Source of the DNA: Deltaproteobacteria bacterium
GTDB lineage: Bacteria; Desulfobacterota; Desulfobacteria; Desulfobacterales; SpSt-501
Direction: 5' to 3'
DNA: 64,000 nucleotides
Assembly (NCBI GenBank): GCA_016219005.1
Contig: JACRCN010000041.1
Span: 1-64,000 of the forward strand
Part shown: piece after piece, positions 45,256 to 53,090 of the stretch
How the letters are laid out: every line of letters starts with the position of its first letter
Numbering within the stretch: the first letter of the stretch is position 1
Program-made: the position numbers and the translations under genes
Notes under the pieces: model-generated
What the model saw: only the letters and a program-made list of their open reading frames with translations
What the model was told of the DNA's origin: nothing
The model's database searches: none

Positions 45256-46019
45256 GGGCAAACCAGCCTTTCGAACCATCTGAGAGTAACCGCCAGCGAT
45301 GCACCGATGATGCCGATGATGATCATGCCCACCATGATCATGGGCGGCTTGTACATGTCCATGCCCTGGATGATCAGGTAGCCGACCCCTTCGCGGGCGC
45401 CCACCAGTTCGGCCGCCAGCACGCACATCCACGACATGCTCAGGGCGTTCTGGACCCCCGCAAACACCGACGGCAGGCTCGCCGGGATGGCGACGTTGAA
45501 GAGTTGCTGCCGCCGCGAGGCGCCGTAGGTGCGGGCCGCGGCGATGAGTAACGGATCGGTGTAGCGCATGCCGGTGTAGGCATTGAGAACGAAGATGACG
45601 AACGCGCCGACGTAGCAAATGAAGATTTTGGGCCCTTCGCCGATGCCCAGCCACAGGATGGCGATCGGTATCCAGGCGATGGGCGGGATCGGCCGCAGGA
45701 CCTCGAAGACGGGTTTGACGACCTTGTCGAAGGTCCGGTTCCAGCCCATGTACATGCCGAGCGGCAGGCCGGTGACGGCTCCCAAGAGGTAAGCGATAAC
45801 GACCCGGCGCAGGCTGTAGTAGATGTGCACCCACACGGTGTTGCCTCCGATTTTCACCGAGAACATCCGCAGACCTTCCTTGAATACCTGATACGGGGAG
45901 GGCAGAAAGTCGCCGCCGATGATCAGGTGCAGCACCTCCCAGATGCTCAGGCAGACGGCCACCGAGAGGAGCGGAAGAAAGAGCTTGGATCCTTTCTTGA
46001 AAAATCCCGATGCAATCAT
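45234..46019 (-). CDS. NitT/TauT-type ABC transporter permease (first of two)
   Basis: 261 residues, about six membrane segments, with the ATPase-contact loop AARTYGASRRQQLFNVAIPASLPSV (EAA-type). PIPPIAWIPIAILWLGIG precedes it as usual in this class. ATG overlaps the stop of the upstream permease gene by four bases, so the two permeases are co-translated and probably form a heterodimer. Confidence 0.9.
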   Translation of the reverse strand: MIASGFFKKGSKLFLPLLSVAVCLSIWEVLHLIIGGDFLPSPYQVFKEGLRMFSVKIGGNTVWVHIYYSLRRVVIAYLLGAVTGLPLGMYMGWNRTFDKVVKPVFEVLRPIPPIAWIPIAILWLGIGEGPKIFICYVGAFVIFVLNAYTGMRYTDPLLIAAARTYGASRRQQLFNVAIPASLPSVFAGVQNALSMSWMCVLAAELVGAREGVGYLIIQGMDMYKPPMIMVGMIIIGIIGASLAVTLRWFERLVCPWRRDLT

Positions 46020-46885
46020 AGTTTGACCCTCTTCGATGAGGCGAAGCGCGCCTCAATTCGGTTCAGGCCCCAGGACATCAGGGCTCCGGTCAGGCCGATG
46101 GTCAGCATGCCGACGATGATGATATCCGGTCGGGACAGCCGCCGTCCCATCTGAATCAGGTAGCCCAGGCCCTGGGAGGCCGCCAGCAGTTCAGCGGCTA
46201 CCAGGGTAGTCCAGGAAGCGTTCAGGGAGAGCTTGAGGCCCGTGAACACCATGGGGATGGCCGAAGGCACGCCGACTTTGTAGAAGGTTTCCCATCGGGA
46301 AGCCCCATAGATTTCAGCGACACGGGTGAGCACCGGGTTGGTGAGCTTGATCCCGGTGTACGAGTTGATCACGCAGGGCACGAAGGCCGCCAGCCAGATG
46401 ATGAACGCCTTGGCCGGCAGCCCGATGCCGAGCCAGATGATGGCGAGCGGTATCCATGCGATGGGGGGGATGGGTCGGATGGCGTCGAACACGGGAGTCA
46501 CCATCAGATCCAGAGGCTTGTACCAGCCCATGAGCAGGCCGAGCGGCACGCCGATGATAACGGCGGCACTAAAGCCGGTCAGCGCCAGCAGGAGGCTCGT
46601 TTCGGTGTGCTCGAACAGAGTACCGCCGTCGGGGTTGGCCTCTGTTAGCTTCATGATGAAGGTGGATACGAGCTGACTGGGCGGCACGAGCTGGTAGGGT
46701 CCGATGATTCCCAGCCGGCAGATGATCTCCCACGCCATGAGAAATGCGATGAAACTGATGAGCGAAATGGTGTTGTCCGCCGCCGATGCCTTCAGCTGCA
46801 GCACATACGGCGTCGGCGTGCGGGGGATCAGCGCTTGCTTGCAGACGTTTTCCATGGGCGTATCGACCTTAAGAGGTGATGTCAT
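46016..46885 (-). CDS. NitT/TauT-type ABC transporter permease (second of two)
   Basis: 289 residues from the ATG at 46885; the frame continues upstream but without coding character. Six membrane segments, RPIPPIAWIPLAIIWLGIG and the EAA-type loop VAEIYGASRWETFYKVGVPS identify the family. Follows the binding-protein gene by about 60 bases. Two different permeases plus two different ATPases make this a fully heteromeric importer, less common than the usual homodimers. Confidence 0.88.
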   Translation of the reverse strand: MTSPLKVDTPMENVCKQALIPRTPTPYVLQLKASAADNTISLISFIAFLMAWEIICRLGIIGPYQLVPPSQLVSTFIMKLTEANPDGGTLFEHTETSLLLALTGFSAAVIIGVPLGLLMGWYKPLDLMVTPVFDAIRPIPPIAWIPLAIIWLGIGLPAKAFIIWLAAFVPCVINSYTGIKLTNPVLTRVAEIYGASRWETFYKVGVPSAIPMVFTGLKLSLNASWTTLVAAELLAASQGLGYLIQMGRRLSRPDIIIVGMLTIGLTGALMSWGLNRIEARFASSKRVKL

Positions 46886-46944
46886 TGCCGGGAGGGTTGA
46901 GCCGTTCTCCCGGCAATGGCGATTGAGCTTCAGCCGCCCGCGGA

Positions 46945-48021
46945 CTATTGCTTCCACTTCGCGGCAACGGACTCCATGAACTTGGGGTCGATGAAGCAAT
47001 TGTTCTTCACATAGCGGTCCATTTCTTCCTTGCTGATGCGGCCCTGGTCCACGAAGAACTGGGCAATGGCCGTCATCCAGGCCTTGGCCTTGGCGGGATC
47101 GGTCAGGAGGGTGACCTGCTCCTTCGGCAGGAATAGCGGCCGCAATTCGAACTCCTTGGCCACCAATTCCTTGGACAATTCCATTCCACAGTAGTCGTTG
47201 AAATACTTGTGCAGGCGCTCGGTGCCCCACGCGTGGTCGCCTTTCATCTTCGCGACCATGTTCATGTAAATCCCCAACCATTGCACCACCTGCTCGGGGT
47301 TCTTTTCAGCATATTCCTTGCGTACGATTATGGCGCCGGGGATCATGGCGCCGGCGCGGGCGCCGGAGGAGACCTTCTTCCAGCCCCGGGATTCGGCGAT
47401 GTAGCTGAACGGGGCCCACATCTGGAGGATGTCGCCCTGGCCGGATGCAAACGCCGCTACCGCCTGGCCCTGCTCGATCTGGATGATCTGGACCTCGTTG
47501 TCCTTGAGGCCCAGGGCCTTCAGCGTGGAGGACAGGGCGTAGTGGCCGGTGGAGACGGTGGTGCACAGGATTTTCTTGCCTTTCCAGTCCGCGGCCGTGC
47601 CGTAAAGGTTGGGGAATTTGGGGTTGGCGCCCTTGGCCTTCAAAAGCGGCGAATCCGGCCGGACCCACAGGTCGTTGGTCTCCGACTCGTCGTTGGAGAT
47701 GCCGATCATCAAGGCTCCGTAACGGATGCTGGCCATCATCATGGGCACGGTGCCGATGGCGCCGACGTCCCATTCACCGGCGGCCATGGCCTCAATCTGA
47801 GGGGGCCCGGAGGGAAACATCATGTATTTCATCTCGACGGGAAGGTTTGTTGGTTTTTGCTCCAGGACCTCCCAGGTGGGCATGCCGTGCAGGCAGGGCT
47901 GCCCGCTGACCCGAACCATGGGTTTGTTTTGAGCCACGGCGCTGGAGAGCCCCACTGCCAGGGAAATGCAGATTATCGCACCGAGAGTTGCCGCAATCGC
48001 GTTAAACCGTTTCATCGTCAT
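46945..48021 (-). CDS. NitT/TauT-type ABC substrate-binding protein
   Basis: 358 residues behind GGAGGG. Signal peptide MTMKRFNAIAATLGAIICIS, cleaved near AVA-QN. Binding-fold features include the early VRVSGQPCLHGMPTWEVLEQ segment, EAMAAGEWDVGAIGTVPMM, and FASGQGDILQMWAPFS. Family members bind taurine, alkanesulfonates, nitrate and similar anions. In this operon a sulfonated C3 acid is an attractive ligand. Located between the MoaD-like gene and the permeases. Confidence 0.88.
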   Translation of the reverse strand: MTMKRFNAIAATLGAIICISLAVGLSSAVAQNKPMVRVSGQPCLHGMPTWEVLEQKPTNLPVEMKYMMFPSGPPQIEAMAAGEWDVGAIGTVPMMMASIRYGALMIGISNDESETNDLWVRPDSPLLKAKGANPKFPNLYGTAADWKGKKILCTTVSTGHYALSSTLKALGLKDNEVQIIQIEQGQAVAAFASGQGDILQMWAPFSYIAESRGWKKVSSGARAGAMIPGAIIVRKEYAEKNPEQVVQWLGIYMNMVAKMKGDHAWGTERLHKYFNDYCGMELSKELVAKEFELRPLFLPKEQVTLLTDPAKAKAWMTAIAQFFVDQGRISKEEMDRYVKNNCFIDPKFMESVAAKWKQ

Positions 48022-48228
48022 TCATCCCTCCTTCACGTTGGTTGAGTCTTAGATTTCGAACTGCCGGGCAACGGCGGATCACACCGGTCGAGGCCCGCTG
48101 CTGAAATGTGCTCTCACCATAATCAATCGGCGACGCTGGCCCTCCTTTCTGGTAGCTGTTTCCATACGGTTTCCACGGCCTTGGAGGCATCTGCCAGGTT
48201 GCCGGGGAGAGATCCCCCAGGCACCCAA

Positions 48229-48459
48229 TCAGCCGCCACCGATCGGCGGAATGAGCGTTATTCTGTCGCCGGGCTGCAACCTCTGCTGAAACGTGCCGCT
48301 GCGGGCGTTCACCATGACGATACCGATATCCTGCAGAGGCAGGTCCAGCTTTTCCCGCAGATCGTTTACGGTGGCGCCCTCCGGCAACTCAACCTCGGCC
48401 TCGGCAAACCGGTCGGTGCGAAGGCCGGAGTAAAGGCTCACCCGGACGCGTATCGTCAT
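48229..48459 (-). CDS. MoaD/ThiS-family small protein ending in Gly-Gly (with AOR)
   Basis: 76 residues from the ATG at 48459, whose ATGA overlaps the AOR stop. A ubiquitin-like fold is expected: MTIRVRVSLYSGLR strand pair, ELPEGATVNDLREKL helix start, and the C-terminal PGDRITLIPPIGGG with a terminal Gly-Gly. Such proteins donate sulfur in Mo/W-pterin synthesis after adenylation by a MoeB/HesA enzyme; the one at 5048 is a candidate. Coupling to an aldehyde oxidoreductase gene is typical of tungsten enzymes. Confidence 0.85.
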   Translation of the reverse strand: MTIRVRVSLYSGLRTDRFAEAEVELPEGATVNDLREKLDLPLQDIGIVMVNARSGTFQQRLQPGDRITLIPPIGGG

Positions 48460-50342
48460 TGCGGCATTTCCGGCTGCAGCCATTCGAGATTCAGTTCGAC
48501 CAGTTTGCCGAACGTCGGCCTGCCGCGCCGGTCCCAGCCGGACAACTCGTAGAAAACCTCGATCGCCCGCCGGAATTCCTGCTCATCGAGCTTCTTGCCC
48601 TTGATCGGTCCGCCCGGCATCGGCTCGTGCCACCGGCGAATCACCTTGTCGTCCTCCGGGCCGAAGCCTTCCCGCAGGTTGAAAATGCGGGACATGACCA
48701 TCGACCGTTCCACGGCCAGCATGATTTCGTAAAGGCTGGTGTCCCAGCCGGTGACGGCTCGCACCGCCTCGACCAGGTTGTGGAAGGTCATGGCGTGGAT
48801 GGCCACCGACGTGAAGTTGCAGATGCTCAGCAGGTTGTTGATGCCCCAGGCCTTCTGGCCCAGGGCAAAAAACCGGACTTTGGCCATGTCGGTTTCCAGG
48901 GGTTCGACCGGGTCCAGCAGCCCCACGGCATGCAGCTTGGCAACGCCGTCGCCCTGAAAGGCGACGTCGTGGGGCGTTTCGATGTGGTCCGCCCCGGTGG
49001 CGGACAGGGCATAGCCCAAGGCCATGCCGGTCTTGCCGCGGCCGTCGTGTAAAGGTAGATCGTTGCCCTTGATGGTGAACGCGAATTGCTCCGAGCCCCG
49101 GCCGATCCGTTCGGACGCCGTTTTCACCCCCTCGGCCAGGATGTCGCCGATTCCCCGGCGCTGGACGACTTCCTCGATCAGCCACAGCATCGCATCGGGA
49201 TCCCCGAAGTTGATTTTGCGACCGCCGGTGTCCTTGTCCGTCAGGATGCCGTTCTCGAAGCATTCCATCACAAAGGCGGTGACGTTTCCCATGGACACGG
49301 TGTCCAACCCGTAGAGGTTGCAAAGCTGGTTGCCCCGACCCACGGCCAGCAGGTTGTCGTTGCCGATCATCGAGCCGAAGGCCGCGATGGTTTCGTACTC
49401 CGGGCCGCCCCACTTTGGATTGAGCGGGTATTTTTCGTCGTCCAGGGCCACGCGGCGCTTGCATTTGACCGCACAGGTCCAGCAGGTGCCGGAGGAGTGC
49501 AGAATGGATGCGTAGGCATCGGCGTTGAGCTTGTCGGCTCCTTCGAAAACCCCTTCCCGGAAGTTGCGGGTCGGCAGGATGCCGGTGGCATTCAGCCCCT
49601 TGACCAGCCCCGGTGTGCCGAAGTTGGTCAGGCCCACGTTGGGCGGGTGGGTCTTGATGCGGGCGTTGTGCCAGCGGGCAATGTCCTTGACCTTTTCAGG
49701 CTCGGCTGATTCCATGCGTTTGGTGCCGCGCACGGCGACGGCCTTGAGGTTCTTGGATCCCAGGACCGCCCCCATGCCGGTGCGGCCGTTGAAGTGCTCG
49801 ACGTCGTTGCTGACGTTGGCAAAGCGGACCAGTCGTTCGCCGGCCGGGCCGATGGAAGCCACCCGCACCCGTTTGTCCCCAACCTCCTCCTGGATGCGCA
49901 GCAGGGCTTTGAAATTGTCCAGGCCCCAGACGTCCTTTGCATCCCGGAACTGGACGTTCCCGTCCTTGATGAAGAGATAGATCGGTTGGGCGGCGCGGCC
50001 CTGGATGACGATGGCGTCGAAACCAGCAAACTTGAGCTCCGGCCCGAAAAACCCGCCGGCTTCGGATTCGCCGAAGGCATGGGTCAGGGGCGACTTGGCG
50101 GCCACGGTGTACCGGTTCCAGCCGGATATGGGCGCCCCGGTCACCACGCTGCAGGCAAACACTAGAACATTTTCAGGGGAAAGCGGGTCGGTGCCGGGCG
50201 TGAGCATCTTGAGGAGGTAATACGAAGCGAACGCCGAACCGCCCATGTAGGTGCGGTACCACTTTTCACCGGGCTCTTCGACGTGCCATTTCTGTTGGGT
50301 CAGATCGATATGAAGTATTTTTCCATTGTAGCCGAAAGGCAT
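48456..50342 (-). CDS. aor: tungsten-type aldehyde:ferredoxin oxidoreductase
   Basis: 628 residues, normal for the AOR family. It oxidises an aldehyde to an acid with ferredoxin as acceptor. The N-terminal tungstopterin-binding domain opens with MPFGYNGKILHIDLT. The Fe4S4 ligands are Cys287, Cys290 and Cys294 (CWTCAVKC) plus Cys508 (SICNF), all present. The pterin contacts around HDGRGKTGMALGYA are seen. Translationally coupled to a MoaD-like protein and lying between a beta-hydroxyacid dehydrogenase and an ABC importer, it may oxidise the aldehyde made by the dehydrogenase, such as sulfolactaldehyde. The substrate is inferred. Confidence 0.93.
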   Translation of the reverse strand: MPFGYNGKILHIDLTQQKWHVEEPGEKWYRTYMGGSAFASYYLLKMLTPGTDPLSPENVLVFACSVVTGAPISGWNRYTVAAKSPLTHAFGESEAGGFFGPELKFAGFDAIVIQGRAAQPIYLFIKDGNVQFRDAKDVWGLDNFKALLRIQEEVGDKRVRVASIGPAGERLVRFANVSNDVEHFNGRTGMGAVLGSKNLKAVAVRGTKRMESAEPEKVKDIARWHNARIKTHPPNVGLTNFGTPGLVKGLNATGILPTRNFREGVFEGADKLNADAYASILHSSGTCWTCAVKCKRRVALDDEKYPLNPKWGGPEYETIAAFGSMIGNDNLLAVGRGNQLCNLYGLDTVSMGNVTAFVMECFENGILTDKDTGGRKINFGDPDAMLWLIEEVVQRRGIGDILAEGVKTASERIGRGSEQFAFTIKGNDLPLHDGRGKTGMALGYALSATGADHIETPHDVAFQGDGVAKLHAVGLLDPVEPLETDMAKVRFFALGQKAWGINNLLSICNFTSVAIHAMTFHNLVEAVRAVTGWDTSLYEIMLAVERSMVMSRIFNLREGFGPEDDKVIRRWHEPMPGGPIKGKKLDEQEFRRAIEVFYELSGWDRRGRPTFGKLVELNLEWLQPEMPQ

Positions 50343-50424
50343 GTTCCCGTTCCTCCCATCGTCGTGTCTCGGGGTCGCGCCGGATGGCCCGTGTCCGCAT
50401 AAGCGCTGCGCCGGGCACCGGACA

Positions 50425-50482
50425 GGATCCGCCCTCGCGAGCCGAATCCCTCAACCGTTGCGCAACCGGATGCGGCGGATCC
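50425..50482. repeat. inverted repeat in the gap between the dehydrogenase and AOR genes
   Basis: GGATCCGCC (50425-50433) and GGCGGATCC (50474-50482) are perfectly complementary across 40 bases. Lies in the 157-base gap of the same-strand gene series and may shape mRNA processing. Confidence 0.4.
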
Positions 50483-50499
50483 GGCTCCCCGCGGTATGG

Positions 50500-51360
50500 C
50501 TACTTGATGACTTTGTACATCGCGTTGCAATCCTCTTTACCATACCCGGCACTGCTGCCGGCTTTCAAATAGCCCAATGCCACCTGCATCGTTTTGGCGT
50601 CGTTGCCCCAGGTCTTGGCCATTTCGCACCCGAGGCGGACATCCTTCAGCGCCAGGTCCAAACCGAAGCGGCTCTTGAAATCGCCGCCGGCGATCCACGG
50701 CCCGCGCACGTCCATCTGGAAGCTTTTCGCGCCGGTGTCGTTGAGCAGCTCCAGCAGGTATTTCGGTTCGATGCCGGCCTTCTCGCCGATGCGGATACCC
50801 TCCGTCAACACCGCCAGGTTCGTCATGCCGATGAGATTGCTGATCAGCTTCAGCGCGCAGGCGGCTTCGACTTCGCCGAGGTAGTAGACGGGCTTGCCGA
50901 TGATGGTGAGGGTGTCCAGCATGCTCTCGTAGACGGCTTTCTTGCCGCCGGCGAAGATGGGTTCTTCGGCTTTCTCGGCCTGCGCCGGGGTCTTGCCGAG
51001 AGGGCACTCCAGGAAGTGGATGCCTTTGGCTTCTGCCGCATCGGAAAGCTTGCGGGCGGTGGCGGGGTCGATGGTGCTGACGTCGATGTAGGTGGAGCCG
51101 GCCTTCATCCGGCTGAGGAGCCCCTTCGGCCCCAGCATGACCGACTCCAGGTGCTGGGGCAGCGGCAGGCTGGTGAACACCACGTCGGCGCCAGCCAGTT
51201 CTTCGATTTTTGCGGCGGCTCGGCCGGTGGTGCCGGCAGCCAGGGTGGTCTTCACAGCCTCGGGGTTGAGATCGAACACCCACACGTTCTTCTTGGCGCG
51301 AATCAGATTGCGGGCAAGCCCGCCACCCATCTGGCCGACGCCGATGAATCCGAATTGCAT
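50500..51360 (-). CDS. beta-hydroxyacid dehydrogenase, YihU-like (sulfolactaldehyde reductase type) candidate
   Basis: 286 residues from the ATG at 51360 (GGAGGGG). Rossmann motif FIGVGQMGGGLARN and catalytic Lys171 (ALKLISN) define the HIBADH/beta-hydroxyacid dehydrogenase family. In most members the substrate loop is DxPVSGG; here it is ECPLGKTPAQA (Gly122-Lys123-Thr124). As I recall it, E. coli sulfolactaldehyde reductase YihU has PVGRTSANA at the same place, where it contacts the sulfonate. The enzyme may therefore interconvert dihydroxypropanesulfonate and sulfolactaldehyde. The paralogue at 62782 keeps the ordinary SGG loop. Confidence 0.85.
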   Translation of the reverse strand: MQFGFIGVGQMGGGLARNLIRAKKNVWVFDLNPEAVKTTLAAGTTGRAAAKIEELAGADVVFTSLPLPQHLESVMLGPKGLLSRMKAGSTYIDVSTIDPATARKLSDAAEAKGIHFLECPLGKTPAQAEKAEEPIFAGGKKAVYESMLDTLTIIGKPVYYLGEVEAACALKLISNLIGMTNLAVLTEGIRIGEKAGIEPKYLLELLNDTGAKSFQMDVRGPWIAGGDFKSRFGLDLALKDVRLGCEMAKTWGNDAKTMQVALGYLKAGSSAGYGKEDCNAMYKVIK

Positions 51361-51467
51361 GACAGCCCCTCCTTGGGTTGAGTCCCGGAGGTGCGGAGCC
51401 GGATGGGCAGGCTCCGGTAGATCACCTGACGTGGACCGTTTTTTTTGAAACCGCAATCGAGCCGCTG

Positions 51468-51503
51468 CCGCCGGGAGAGAGTCTGGCGACCCTCTCCCGG
51501 CGG
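51468..51503. repeat. strong hairpin between the lyase beta-subunit and dehydrogenase genes
   Basis: CCGCCGGGAGAG (51468-51479) pairs perfectly with CTCTCCCGGCGG (51492-51503), starting just past the stop of the SuyB-like gene. On the transcribed strand it is followed by a purine-rich stretch with an A-run, not a U-run, so it is more likely an mRNA-stabilising or processing hairpin than a terminator. Confidence 0.6.
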
Positions 51504-51510
51504 TGCTTCA

Positions 51511-52683
51511 TCAGGCACTCTCGTAGAGCTTGGTCAGCACGAACTCCTCGTGGCCGAGCACTTCCTGGGCCGTGCGTCGTCCGTTGCAGGTGCGGATCAG
51601 CATCTGCAGCAGGTTGTCGCCGGACTGGTCGAGCGTCATCTCGCCCCTGAGAATCGCCGAGCAGTCGTAGTCGACGTGCTCGCTCATGGTCTTGGCCGTG
51701 ATGGGGTTGGCGGTCAGTTTGATGACCGGCTCGATCGGGTTGCCGATGATGTTGCCCTGGCCGGTGGGGAAGAAGTGGGCGACAAAGCCCGCTGCGGCCC
51801 ACAGGGTAACGGCCTCGGCCGCGGCGCTCGAAGTGTCCATGTACCACAGGCCCGGCCCGGTGGGTGCTTCGGCTTTGTCCAGCACATCGACATACTTGGA
51901 TTTTTTGCCGATTTTCTGCAGGTTGCCGAAGGCCTTCTCCTCGATGGTGGTCAGCCCGCCGCGGATGTTGCCCTTGGTCGGCTGCGAGCCTGAGAGGTCA
52001 TCGGTCTTGTGAGATTGAATCATGTCTTCATAGGTCTGCCAGGTTTTCATGAACTTCTCGCCGATTTTAGGGCTGGCGCCGCGTTCCTTGCAGACCATTT
52101 CAGCCCCGGTGATTTCGCTCGTCTCGCCGAAGCAGCAGGTCGCGCCTATCGCCACCAGCTTGTCGATCGCGTTGCCTACGGTCGGGTTGGAGGCCAGGCC
52201 GCTGGTGGTGTCGCTTTCGCCGCACTTCACGCTCACCCATATCTCCTTCAGATCGCATTCTTCGCGGCGCAACTCGCTTGCCCACTGCACATACTCTTTG
52301 GCCTTCCAGCAGGCCATCTCGACGGTCTTGAACTCGCCGAAGCGCTCGATGCTGAAGCCCACCACGGGTTTGCCGGTCTTGGCGATGCCCTTGACGATGA
52401 GGTTGGTCCACTCCGGCTCGATGCCGATCACCACCACCGCGGCCACGTTGGGGTTGGCCCCGGTGCCGATCATGGTGCGAAAGAACAGCTCCAGGTCCTT
52501 GCCGAACTGCAGCCGGCCATAGGCATGCGGGATGGCCTTGGTGCCCTTGACGTTGTAGGCCACCTTCTCGCAGGCCGCATTGCTCAGATCGTCCAGCGGC
52601 AGGATCAGCACGTGGTTGCGGATGCCGACCCGGCCGTTTTCCCGGCGGTAGGCGAACACTTTAGGGGTTTTGGTCTTGGCCAT
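51511..52683 (-). CDS. UxaA/SuyB-like hydro-lyase or sulfo-lyase, large subunit
   Basis: 390 residues from the ATG at 52683 (GAGGAGG). Belongs to the altronate dehydratase C-terminal (UxaA) family: [14 protein letters not shown], then [20 protein letters not shown] and [14 protein letters not shown]. These stretches match, from memory, the beta subunit of (2R)-sulfolactate sulfo-lyase, which splits sulfolactate to pyruvate and sulfite, better than typical altronate dehydratase. The small SAF subunit is encoded just upstream, the same split as SuyAB. Altronate or galactarate dehydration cannot be excluded. Confidence 0.85.
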   Translation of the reverse strand: MAKTKTPKVFAYRRENGRVGIRNHVLILPLDDLSNAACEKVAYNVKGTKAIPHAYGRLQFGKDLELFFRTMIGTGANPNVAAVVVIGIEPEWTNLIVKGIAKTGKPVVGFSIERFGEFKTVEMACWKAKEYVQWASELRREECDLKEIWVSVKCGESDTTSGLASNPTVGNAIDKLVAIGATCCFGETSEITGAEMVCKERGASPKIGEKFMKTWQTYEDMIQSHKTDDLSGSQPTKGNIRGGLTTIEEKAFGNLQKIGKKSKYVDVLDKAEAPTGPGLWYMDTSSAAAEAVTLWAAAGFVAHFFPTGQGNIIGNPIEPVIKLTANPITAKTMSEHVDYDCSAILRGEMTLDQSGDNLLQMLIRTCNGRRTAQEVLGHEEFVLTKLYESA

Positions 52684-52685
52684 GG

Positions 52686-52964
52686 TTACCACCTCCTCGT
52701 TTTTAGATTGTGAATGTGAACGTGTTCGCCGGTCTTGATATCGGCCACGACGCGGCCGATGTCATGGCCGTATTTGATCACGGCGTCGTCCTTCTTGAAC
52801 TTGGTAAGGGCGATCTTGTGCCCGAGGGGGATGTCCTGCAGGGCCTTGACCTGAACCGGCTTCTGGGAGTCCATGTAGAGCCCCTTGGCTTTCTCGCCCG
52901 ACTTGATGTCGACCGTGGCCACGCCGACGTTGTCGGCTTTTTCGTGAACTAGAAATTGGATCAT
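52686..52964 (-). CDS. UxaA/SuyA-like small (SAF-domain) subunit
   Basis: 92 residues from the second of two close ATGs, whose spacing from AAGGAGG is better. A SAF domain: [38 protein letters not shown] and the C-terminal [14 protein letters not shown], which carries the conserved His pair. In fused UxaA proteins this is the N-terminal domain; here it is a separate gene two bases ahead of the large subunit, as in sulfolactate sulfo-lyase SuyAB. Confidence 0.85.
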   Translation of the reverse strand: MIQFLVHEKADNVGVATVDIKSGEKAKGLYMDSQKPVQVKALQDIPLGHKIALTKFKKDDAVIKYGHDIGRVVADIKTGEHVHIHNLKTRRW

Positions 52965-53010
52965 GCGCATTCCTCCTTGTGTGTTTGGGCGGCTTCGATG
53001 AAACCTGCCC

Positions 53011-53058
53011 GGTGTTTGGGTGCTATCTATTTGGTGTTTGGTGTTGGGTATTTGGGGT
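53011..53058. repeat. GT-rich low-complexity tract between LarA-like and SuyA-like genes
   Basis: A stretch made of degenerate GGTGTTTGG/TTGGTGTT units (for example TTTGGTGTTTGGTGTTGGG). On the transcribed strand it is C/A-rich and unstructured. It lies in a 126-base gap within the operon. Origin unknown; it resembles slippage-generated repeat. Confidence 0.5.
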
Positions 53059-53090
53059 TACCGCTCTGATCTTTCCCTCGAATTCTCCGA

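Noticed and set aside
44475-47281. N-terminal extensions of the ABC ATPase and permease frames
   Set aside because: The added residues are Arg/Ser/His-rich shadow of the neighbouring genes; the ATGs at 44474, 45255 and 46885 give family-typical N-termini.
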